This document shows, piece after piece, positions 1 to 5,201 of a stretch of DNA of 6,498 bases. Position 1 is the first letter of the stretch; each line of letters begins with the position of its first letter. A program made the translations under genes and the position numbers. Source of the DNA: Micromonosporaceae bacterium (GTDB taxonomy: Bacteria; Actinomycetota; Actinomycetes; Mycobacteriales; Micromonosporaceae); the NCBI GenBank assembly GCA_019690055.1, contig JADGGF010000262.1, positions 1-6,498 of the forward strand, in the 5' to 3' direction. The notes beneath the pieces were generated by a model, which was not told the origin of the DNA, ran no database searches, and saw only the letters and a list, made by a program, of their open reading frames with translations.

Positions 1-62
1 CATGCCCAGATTGTGTCTTCTTGGGCCGGGGGGGGGGGCGGGCGCGCGTCGGCCCCGGGGAC
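1..62. other. Intergenic stretch downstream of fahA with G11 run
   Basis: This short non-coding stretch follows the fahA stop codon on the - strand. It holds an uninterrupted run of 11 G (28-38), flanked by GGG at 23-25 and at 40-42, so the + strand fits the pattern of a G-quadruplex. Complementary blocks GGGGC (35-39) and GCCCC (52-56), or alternatively CCGGGG (26-31) and CCCCGG (53-58), could form a GC-rich hairpin ending the fahA transcript, but there is no clean U-tract and the pairings compete. A CAT at 1-3 could be the start codon of a further leftward gene, but only its first codon would lie in the window, so I do not call it. Confidence 0.4.
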
Positions 63-1289
63 TCAGCGCGGCGGGACGATCGTGCCGGTCACCTCACCCA
101 GGCCGACCCGGGCGCCGGCCGGCCCCGGGGCCCAGGCCCGCAGGGTTACCCGGTCGCCGTCGGTCAGGTAGCCGCGGGTCGAGCCGTCCGGCAGTCGCAG
201 CGGCTGCGTGCCGTTGCGCGTCAGCTCGAGCAGGCAGCCGAGACTGTCGTCGCGAGGACCGGAGATCGTGCCCGAGGCGAACAGGTCGCCGTCGCGCAGC
301 CGGGCCCCGTTGACGGTCATGTGGGCGAGCATCTGCTCCGGCGACCAGTACATGTCCCGGTACGTCGGGCGGGAGATGACCGTCCCGTTGAGCTCGACCT
401 CGCACCGGATGTCCAGTCCCTGCGGCGGCTTGGTGCCGCGCAGGTACGGCAGGGGTTCCGGGTCCTGCCCGGGCACGGGCACCCGGGCCGCGGCCAGGGC
501 GTCGAGCGGCACCACCCAGGCGGAGATGCTCGTCGCGAAGGACTTGCCCAGGAACGGTCCTAACGGGACATACTCCCAGGCCTGGATGTCCCGCGCGCTC
601 CAGTCATTGAGCAGCACAACCCCGAACAGGTGCTCGTCGGCCTCGTCCACGCTCACCGGGGTGCCGAGCTCGGTGGCCTGGCCGACCACGAAACCGAGCT
701 CGGCCTCGATGTCCAGCGCCTGGCTCGGGCCGAAGGTCGGGGTGGCCGCCCCCGGTGGGCGGCGCTGGCCCCGGGGCCGCCTGATCTCGGTGCCGGAGAC
801 GACGACCGTGCCGGCCCGGCCGTGGTAGCCGATGGGCAGGTGCTTCCAGTTCGGCGTCAGCGGGGGCGAGTCCGGCCGGAAGATGCGCCCCACGTTGCTC
901 GCGTGGTATTCACTGGCGTAGAAGTCGACGTAGTCCGCTACATCGATAGGTAGGGAGAGCCGGACCCGGTCCAGCGGGACCAGGTGCGCCGCGACGACGG
1001 CCCGGCGGTCCGGCTGGGTGAGCAGCTCGGTCAGCCAGGCCCGCGCCCGGCGCCAGGCCGGGCGGCCCAGGGACAGCAGCGGGTTGAGCGTGGCCGCCCC
1101 GAACGCGGCCGCCAGTTCCGGTACGCGCCCGTCGGCCTCCGCCACGGCCGCGACGTCGAGGACCTGCTCCCCGACCCGTACGCCCACGCGTGGCGTGCCG
1201 GCCCCGGTCGCGAAGACGCCGTACGGGAGCGTGGCCACACCGAACGGATGGTCGGGCGGCAGGTCGAGCCAGCTCGCGGGCGCCGTCAT
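63..1289 (-). CDS. fahA: Fumarylacetoacetase (fumarylacetoacetate hydrolase)
   Basis: Hydrolyses fumarylacetoacetate to fumarate and acetoacetate, the last step of tyrosine/homogentisate degradation, in the cytoplasm. The 408-residue protein is full length (mammalian FAH is about 419) and has the N-terminal FAH domain followed by the catalytic beta-roll domain. By alignment from memory with mouse FAH, the metal ligands are D122, E195, E197 and D229. The catalytic and substrate-binding residues are Y124, H129, R138, Y155, R233, Q236, K249 and E355, and the blocks NDWSARDIQ, PLGPFLGKS and GTISGP are intact, so the enzyme should be active. The ATG overlaps the stop of the upstream unknown gene (1286-2146) by four bases (ATGA), which argues for one transcript and translational coupling. 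Expression should follow the promoter near 2150-2200. Family assignment is secure; exact substrate is inferred from hmgA being next to it. Confidence 0.97.
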   Translation of the reverse strand: MTAPASWLDLPPDHPFGVATLPYGVFATGAGTPRVGVRVGEQVLDVAAVAEADGRVPELAAAFGAATLNPLLSLGRPAWRRARAWLTELLTQPDRRAVVAAHLVPLDRVRLSLPIDVADYVDFYASEYHASNVGRIFRPDSPPLTPNWKHLPIGYHGRAGTVVVSGTEIRRPRGQRRPPGAATPTFGPSQALDIEAELGFVVGQATELGTPVSVDEADEHLFGVVLLNDWSARDIQAWEYVPLGPFLGKSFATSISAWVVPLDALAAARVPVPGQDPEPLPYLRGTKPPQGLDIRCEVELNGTVISRPTYRDMYWSPEQMLAHMTVNGARLRDGDLFASGTISGPRDDSLGCLLELTRNGTQPLRLPDGSTRGYLTDGDRVTLRAWAPGPAGARVGLGEVTGTIVPPR

Positions 1290-2146
1290 GACGCCACCAG
1301 CCCGACGGCCACCAGCTCACCGATCGGATCCCGGACGTCGCAGCACCCGTAGGAGACGAAGACGTCGCGGACGGCCCGCACCTGCGCAGGGTCGAGAGCC
1401 GCGACCGTCCGCACCAGGGCCTGCGGGTCGCGCTCGCCGAGCACCGCCGCCAGGGCGGGCGCGGGGTCGCCCGCGATGGCCCGGTGGACAGCGCTCAGGA
1501 CGTTGAGCAGGCCGTGCTGCGACTCGCCGTCGCGCTCGGCCCGGACCAGGTGGTGCAGGCCGCCGGTGAGCTTGACGCTCACCCCCGCGTCGACCGCGGC
1601 GCGGAGGAAGCCGGCGAGCTCCGCCTCATCCGGCCAGGCCCAGGTGGCGGTCGCCCCGGTGCGGAACTTGGCGGTTGGCCGCGCCTCCGGGCCCACAGCG
1701 TCCGCCCCGCGCCGGATGTCGGCGAGGATCTCGGCCCGAGCGGCGGGATCGTCGGTCCGCCCGACCTCCAGCGCCAGCCGCCGGCCCTGGACATCGATGT
1801 CGCGCCATTTCTCGAACCAGCCCATCTCGACCCCGACCACGTCGACCCCGGCCCGGGTCAGCCGGTCGAGCGCCGGTGGGATCTCCTCGACCGCCGCGCC
1901 GGGCCGGGCGATGAGGCTGACCGCGGTGCCGGGCGCGTCCGCGAGCAGGGCCGCCGCCTCGGCCGCCGCGGAGACCGGCACCAGCAGCGGACCGATGAGG
2001 ACCGCGTGGCGGCCACGCCGGTGCTCCTCGTGCTCCCGGACCGCGTCGGCCAGTGCGGCGGCCCGGGGCGGGAACACCGCCGCGTCGTCGATGAGCGACG
2101 CGAACAGCGCCTCCTGGTCGAGCCGATCGCTTGACAGCGCCTGCAT
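1286..2146 (-). CDS. Conserved-looking protein of unknown function between hmgA and fahA
   Basis: A 286-residue cytoplasmic-looking protein without signal peptide or membrane segment. I cannot assign a characterised family, though it resembles actinobacterial proteins I have seen only as hypothetical. Motif-like stretches are DDAAVFPP (20-27), VEMGWFEKW (106-114), KFRTG (160-164), KLTGGLHH (192-199), HGLLN (211-215) and a double cysteine in SYGCCD (265-270). Alternating hydrophobic strands and helices suggest an alpha/beta, perhaps barrel-like fold. The Lys/Arg/His clusters look like a binding site for an anionic substrate. The ATG at 2146 is chosen because coding character stops there; TAGGAT lies 8 bases upstream and could be a -10 of a leaderless mRNA, or its AGGA a weak ribosome site. 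Its stop overlaps the fahA start, and it is divergent from hmgA. This context points to a role in homogentisate breakdown, possibly the missing maleylacetoacetate isomerase step; that is inference. Confidence 0.88.
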   Translation of the reverse strand: MQALSSDRLDQEALFASLIDDAAVFPPRAAALADAVREHEEHRRGRHAVLIGPLLVPVSAAAEAAALLADAPGTAVSLIARPGAAVEEIPPALDRLTRAGVDVVGVEMGWFEKWRDIDVQGRRLALEVGRTDDPAARAEILADIRRGADAVGPEARPTAKFRTGATATWAWPDEAELAGFLRAAVDAGVSVKLTGGLHHLVRAERDGESQHGLLNVLSAVHRAIAGDPAPALAAVLGERDPQALVRTVAALDPAQVRAVRDVFVSYGCCDVRDPIGELVAVGLVAS

Positions 2147-2181
2147 GGGGGCCGATCCTAGCAGCGCTGTTGTGACGAAAG

Positions 2182-2198
2182 TGTCCGATAATCGGACA
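2182..2198. promoter_or_regulatory. Perfect 17-bp palindrome, candidate operator
   Basis: The sequence TGTCCGATAATCGGACA is an exact inverted repeat with 8-bp arms around a single central base. It lies between the divergent hmgA and unknown-fahA transcripts, 35 bp from the - strand start and 65 bp from the hmgA start. It contains GATAAT, so a bound protein would cover a likely hmgA -10 box and sit near the -35 to -50 region of the leftward gene. Arm length and symmetry suit a dimeric helix-turn-helix regulator, for example of the IclR, GntR or TetR type, but none is encoded in this window and the family cannot be told from the site alone. Confidence 0.6.
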
Positions 2199-2248
2199 GT
2201 CGCGCGGCGGACCCGGCGAGCTCCGCCCGGGCCCCCGTGCCCGGCACC

Positions 2249-2256
2249 GAGGAGGG
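2249..2256 (+). promoter_or_regulatory. Strong ribosome-binding site deciding the hmgA start
   Basis: GAGGAGGG lies seven bases upstream of the GTG at 2264 and is a close match to the anti-16S tail complement. It lies downstream of the other possible start (GTG 2237), which has no such site, so it fixes the hmgA start. It is the only strong Shine-Dalgarno sequence before a gene in this window. Confidence 0.8.
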
Positions 2257-2263
2257 CAGGACC

Positions 2264-3502
2264 GTGGCGTTCTACCGCAGCCAGGGCGACGTTCCCGCCA
2301 AGCGGCACACCCGGCATCCCCAGCCGGAGCAGGGCTACCGGGGCGGCCCGTACTTCTTCGAGGAGCTCATGGGGGCCGAGGGCTTCTCGTCGGACTCGTC
2401 GTTGCTCTACCACCGCAACATCCCGTCGACCGTGGGCGACGCCCGGCCCTGGTCGGTCGGTGACCTGACCACCGTGCCGAACGAGCCGTTGCTGCCGCGG
2501 CACTTCAAGCTGCACGACCTGTTCACCCCCGACGAGGCCGCCGGCACCGACGTGGTGACCGGGCGACGGCTGGTGCTCGGCAACGCCGACGTTCGCCTGT
2601 CGTACGTGGTCGCCGGCACGGCCAGCCCGTGGTACCGCAACGGGATCGGCGACGAGTGCGTGTTCGTCGAGGCCGGGCGCGCCCGGGTCGAGACCGTATT
2701 CGGCGCCTTCGCGGTGGAACCGGGCGACTACCTGGTGATCCCCCGCGCGACGACCCACCGCTGGCTGCCGGAGGCGACGGAACCGCTGCGGGCGTACTGC
2801 ATCGAGGCGAACAGCCACATCGTTCCGCCCAAGCGCTACCTGTCCCGGTTCGGCCAGCTCCTCGAGCACGCGCCCTACTGCGAGCGGGACCTGCGGGGCC
2901 CGGCCGGCCCGTTGCTGGCCGAGGACATCGGGGCCGACCCGGGCGAGGAGTCGGAGATCTACATCAAGCACCGTGGCAACGGTCCGGGGGGCATCGTCGG
3001 CACCATCCACACCATCCCGTTCCACCCGCTCGACGTGGTGGGCTGGGACGGCTGCCTGTACCCGTACGCGTTCAACGTCGCCGACTTCGAGCCGATCACG
3101 GGCCGGGTTCACCAGCCGCCGCCGGTGCACCAGGTCTTCGAGGGCAACAACTTCGTGATATGTAACTTTGTGCCGCGCAAGGTGGACTACCACCCCCTCG
3201 CCATTCCGGTGCCCTACTACCACTCCAATGTGGACAGCGACGAGGTCATGTTCTACGTCGCGGGCAACTACGAGGCGCGAAAGGGCTCGGGCATCGGCCG
3301 CGGCTCCGTCTCGCTGCACCCGGGCGGGCACGTGCACGGCCCGCAGCCCGGGGCGATCGAGGCGTCGATCGGCGTGGAGTACTTCGACGAGCTCGCGGTC
3401 ATGGTCGACACGTTCCGTCCGCTGGAGCTCGGTCCGGGTGGGCGGGCCGTCGAGGACCCGGCCTACGCCCGGTCGTGGCTACGCGCCGGCGCGGCGTCCT
3501 GA
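2264..3502 (+). CDS. hmgA: Homogentisate 1,2-dioxygenase
   Basis: Non-haem Fe(II) ring-cleaving dioxygenase that converts homogentisate and O2 to 4-maleylacetoacetate. The 412-residue product is slightly shorter than the human enzyme (445) and has the N-terminal cupin-like part and the C-terminal catalytic cupin. Iron ligands are recognised as H320 and E327 in the YYHSNVDSDE block and H358 in HVHGPQ. H283 in RVHQPP corresponds to the conserved active-site histidine (human H292). Compared with human H335-x5-E341, this protein has one extra residue between His and Glu, so E327 (rather than D326) is assigned from the following GNYEAR block. The GTG at 2264 is preferred over the in-frame GTG at 2237, because GAGGAGGG (2249-2256) stands at ideal distance and the protein then begins MAFYRSQGDVP, as homologues do. 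It is divergent from fahA and its partner and converges on the gene at 3567-4172. Confidence 0.96.
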   Translation: MAFYRSQGDVPAKRHTRHPQPEQGYRGGPYFFEELMGAEGFSSDSSLLYHRNIPSTVGDARPWSVGDLTTVPNEPLLPRHFKLHDLFTPDEAAGTDVVTGRRLVLGNADVRLSYVVAGTASPWYRNGIGDECVFVEAGRARVETVFGAFAVEPGDYLVIPRATTHRWLPEATEPLRAYCIEANSHIVPPKRYLSRFGQLLEHAPYCERDLRGPAGPLLAEDIGADPGEESEIYIKHRGNGPGGIVGTIHTIPFHPLDVVGWDGCLYPYAFNVADFEPITGRVHQPPPVHQVFEGNNFVICNFVPRKVDYHPLAIPVPYYHSNVDSDEVMFYVAGNYEARKGSGIGRGSVSLHPGGHVHGPQPGAIEASIGVEYFDELAVMVDTFRPLELGPGGRAVEDPAYARSWLRAGAAS

Positions 3503-3506
3503 CCAA

Positions 3507-3567
3507 CGTACGCACCGGGGCCGGGCGGCGTACGCTCCGGACCGGCGCGCCCGCCGGCGCACGGTCC
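3507..3567. terminator. Two hairpins between convergent genes, probable bidirectional terminator
   Basis: The 64-bp gap between the convergent stops holds two GC-rich hairpins. The first pairs CGTACGC (3507-3513) with GCGTACG (3528-3534) over a 14-base loop. The second pairs GGACCG (3539-3544) with CGGTCC (3562-3567), and GCGC (3545-3548) with GCGC (3557-3560), leaving A3561 bulged and an 8-base loop. The second stem runs into the stop codon of the - strand gene (3567-3569). No T-run follows either, which is usual for actinomycete terminators. Confidence 0.6.
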
Positions 3568-4172
3568 TAGCGCGGCTGGACCGTCGCCGCCCGGGCGAAG
3601 ATCTCGCGCAGGTACGGTTCGCTGCCCACCGAGTGCGGGGCCGCTCCGGCGACCTCCGCCCAGCAACTGTCGTCGTCCCAGCAGAAGTGCAGGGGCTGGG
3701 TGAAGCCGTGATCGACGGCGCGCAGCGCGCGGTCCATGCCCGCGAAGAGGTCGCGCTGGTCGACCGACCAGTGCTCCATGTCGTGCTGGGCCGCGAAGGC
3801 GACCACGTCCACGCCCGACGGCGGGAAGAGGATGCCGCCGCCGTAGTTCCAGCCGTAGAGCCGGTAGCGCAGCACGCCCGCCTCGTCGACCACCTCGGCC
3901 GCCTCGACGTTGTTCTCCTCGTCGGCGAGCAGGGCGGACAACGGGCGCCCCTCCTGTTCGAAGAGGGCGGCGTGCAGCTGGACCAGTTCGTCGGGGGCCA
4001 GGTCATCGAGTGAGCGGGGTCGATGGTGGCGTACGATCGTCAGCCGGGGCGCGTCCGGTGGGTAGGGCTTCGCGGACGCACGGGCGTCGATGATCTCCGC
4101 GACCAGGCTCCGGTAGACGTCGGCGGGGCTGGGCGGCGGGTCCTCGGGGGCCGAGGCGGTCGGGTCAGTCAT
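3567..4172 (-). CDS. Uncharacterised 201-residue protein
   Basis: I do not recognise a family. The protein is soluble-looking and acidic, with a disordered Pro/Glu/Asp/Ser-rich N-terminus (about 1-17) and a folded core from about 18 to 196. Noticeable features are HHRPRSLDDLAPDEL (49-63), the aromatic/glycine segment YRLYGWNYGGGILFPPSG (103-120), QHDMEHW (129-135) followed by DQRDLFAGMDRAL, and HFCWDDDSCWAEV (162-174) with two cysteines among Trp and Asp. The clustered His/Asp/Glu could bind metal, but no known motif matches. GC-dominated third positions match the neighbouring genes and support real coding. The ATG at 4172 lacks a Shine-Dalgarno; TAGCTT lies 8 bases upstream on the - strand, so leaderless expression is possible. 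It is divergent from the thiol peroxidase (4290) across 117 bp and converges on hmgA. Confidence 0.82.
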   Translation of the reverse strand: MTDPTASAPEDPPPSPADVYRSLVAEIIDARASAKPYPPDAPRLTIVRHHRPRSLDDLAPDELVQLHAALFEQEGRPLSALLADEENNVEAAEVVDEAGVLRYRLYGWNYGGGILFPPSGVDVVAFAAQHDMEHWSVDQRDLFAGMDRALRAVDHGFTQPLHFCWDDDSCWAEVAGAAPHSVGSEPYLREIFARAATVQPR

Positions 4173-4289
4173 GGCACCGCAAGCTAGCAGGCCGACGCAA
4201 TCGTCCGTTCGTGTCGTGTTTGTCTACATTGGACGGGTTTACCCCTGGCCGGGCAGACACACCCGAACCCGACGGCTACGCTGTTCGGC
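4173..4289. promoter_or_regulatory. Divergent promoter region of the unknown gene and the thiol peroxidase
   Basis: This region is 117 bp and more AT-rich than the coding sequence around it. On the + strand it holds CAGACA (4254-4259) as -35, a 17-bp spacer, and TACGCT (4277-4282) as -10, then seven bases to the peroxidase GTG at 4290, so the mRNA probably starts at the start codon. The -35 matches the consensus in its GACA part. On the - strand TAGCTT lies 8 bases before the ATG at 4172, with no good -35. GTCTACATTGGAC (4222-4234) is only weakly symmetrical and I do not call it an operator. Confidence 0.55.
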
Positions 4290-5015
4290 GTGTCCATCTT
4301 CGACGTCGCCATCGGCGCCCTCGAGGGCGGCCCGGCCAACCTCGCGCAGTATCGCGGAAAGACGATGCTGGTGGTCAACGTGGCGTCCAAGTGCGGGCTC
4401 ACCCCGCAGTACGCGAGCCTGCAGCGGCTGTACGAGACGTACGCCGACCGGGGGCTGGTCGTGCTCGCCGTGCCCTGCAACCAGTTCGGGGCGCAGGAGC
4501 CCGGCAGCCCGGGCGAGATCCGCGACTTCTGCACCGTGAACTTCGGGATCACCTTCCCGATCACGGAGAAGGTCGACGTGAACGGCCCCAACCGTCACGA
4601 ACTGTTCGCGCGGCTCACGCAGACGCCGGACGCCGACGGGGTCGCGGGCGACGTCCGGTGGAACTTCGAGAAGTTCCTGGTCCGTCCAGACGGGACGGTT
4701 GCCGCGCGGTTCCGGCCGCTCACCGACCCCCTCGCCCCCGAGCTGATCGCGGCCGTGGAGAGCACCCTGCCGGTCGGACCCGAGACCTCGTCGTCAGACT
4801 CGGCCGGCGACGCCGAGGCGCCGGCGTGGTCGGAGTCGGCCTGGCCGGACCTGGCCGAGGCCCGGTGGCCCACGATGCCGGAGCAGCCGGCGCAGCGCAT
4901 TCCCTGGGCGGAGCCCGAGCCGGCGGCCCCGGCCGCCGAGGCGCCTGAGCCGCAGCCCACGATCGAGGTGACCGCCCCGACCCGCTCGCGGCGCTGGTGG
5001 CGTCGCTGGTCCTGA
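4290..5015 (+). CDS. gpx: Glutathione-peroxidase-family thiol peroxidase (Cys type) with long C-terminal extension
   Basis: Reduces hydrogen peroxide or organic hydroperoxides in the cytoplasm. Residues 1-163 form a complete thioredoxin-fold GPx domain. The peroxidatic cysteine is C35 in ASKCGLTPQY (Cys, not Sec), and the rest of the catalytic tetrad is Q69 (FGAQEPG), W124 and N125 (RWNFEKF). C63 (PCNQFG) and C81 (DFCTVNFG) are present; C81 sits where thioredoxin-dependent family members carry the resolving cysteine. Thioredoxin or another actinobacterial thiol is therefore a likelier reductant than glutathione. Residues 164-241 are an added tail, predicted disordered: Ser/Asp/Glu/Ala/Pro-rich, with Trp at 180, 185, 193 and 206, ending RSRRWWRRWS. 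Usual members are about 160 residues. The GTG start seven bases after a -10 box indicates a leaderless mRNA. The MarR gene follows on the same strand after 186 bp. Confidence 0.93.
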   Translation: MSIFDVAIGALEGGPANLAQYRGKTMLVVNVASKCGLTPQYASLQRLYETYADRGLVVLAVPCNQFGAQEPGSPGEIRDFCTVNFGITFPITEKVDVNGPNRHELFARLTQTPDADGVAGDVRWNFEKFLVRPDGTVAARFRPLTDPLAPELIAAVESTLPVGPETSSSDSAGDAEAPAWSESAWPDLAEARWPTMPEQPAQRIPWAEPEPAAPAAEAPEPQPTIEVTAPTRSRRWWRRWS

Positions 5016-5043
5016 GTTCGATGACACCCTACCGACGCTCACA

Positions 5044-5139
5044 GGCTCTACCCGGGGTCACTTGGCTCTGCCCGGGGTCACTGGCTGTGCCGGGCTGACG
5101 GGCCCTGCCCGGGCTCACTGGCCTCTCCGGCCGGGTCAC
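5044..5139. repeat. Five degenerate tandem copies of a ~20-bp GC-rich unit
   Basis: Successive units at 5044-5063, 5064-5083, 5084-5100, 5101-5120 and 5121-5139 follow the pattern GGCTCTGCCCGGGGTCACTG. Units 1 and 2 differ at two positions, unit 4 is close to them, and units 3 and 5 are shorter and more divergent. Each carries a CCCGGG-like core, so neighbouring copies can base-pair; GCCCGGGC (5107-5114) is itself palindromic. The array fills most of the gap between the peroxidase stop and the MarR promoter. It may act as a terminator or be a decayed minisatellite. Confidence 0.7.
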
Positions 5140-5158
5140 CCGCGCGCCCGGCCCGTAC

Positions 5159-5194
5159 TCGTCAGTAGTTGAATCGTCAAGGAGCTGGTAGCCT
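5159..5194 (+). promoter_or_regulatory. Leaderless promoter and possible self-operator of the MarR gene
   Basis: TAGCCT (5189-5194) is a -10 box lying seven bases before the GTG at 5202, the spacing expected for a leaderless transcript. Upstream, TTGAATCGTCAA (5169-5180) is a short inverted repeat (TTGA, 4-base gap, TCAA) in the position of the -35, and TCGTCA occurs twice, 15 bp apart (5159-5164 and 5174-5179). MarR regulators often repress themselves from such a site, so this is a reasonable but weak operator candidate. The TTGAAT there is only 14 bp from the -10, short for a -35. Confidence 0.45.
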
Positions 5195-5201
5195 CGCCCG
5201 T

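Larger units (their letters stand above)
2147..2263. promoter_or_regulatory. Divergent promoter region between hmgA and the unknown-fahA operon
   Basis: This 117-bp gap must hold both promoters. On the - strand TAGGAT lies 8 bases before the ATG at 2146, a possible -10. On the + strand GATAAT (2187-2192) is one base off the -10 consensus and lies inside the palindrome at 2182-2198, but I see no good -35 at normal spacing. The hmgA leader then contains two potential hairpins: GGCGGA (2206-2211) with TCCGCC (2222-2227), and CCGGGC (2227-2232) with GCCCGG (2239-2244). They share base 2227, so only one can form completely. The second ends four bases before the ribosome-binding site GAGGAGGG (2249-2256). 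Confidence 0.55.

Noticed and set aside
208..828. + strand open frames opposite fahA
   Set aside because: They are shadows of a gene with full catalytic motifs on the - strand, and their products are Arg/Ser/Pro-rich without domain character.
2237..2263. Earlier GTG start for hmgA adding nine residues
   Set aside because: The strong ribosome site (2249-2256) lies downstream of it, and the family N-terminus matches the GTG at 2264.
2147..3337. A long - strand open frame running antisense through hmgA and continuing into the unknown 286-residue gene
   Set aside because: It is a by-product of extreme GC content opposite a real gene. The translation upstream of 2146 is Arg/Val/His-rich and low in complexity, whereas protein-like character begins at the ATG at 2146.
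4290..4778. Selenocysteine in the peroxidase active site
   Set aside because: Codon 35 is a normal cysteine codon (TGC) and the domain has no in-frame TGA.
5044..5139. CRISPR array
   Set aside because: The 20-bp units are directly adjacent and degenerate, with no unique spacers and no cas genes.
5169..5201. Upstream start for the MarR gene
   Set aside because: The added residues are not typical of the family and cover the probable -10 box and inverted repeat; GTG 5202 has leaderless spacing.
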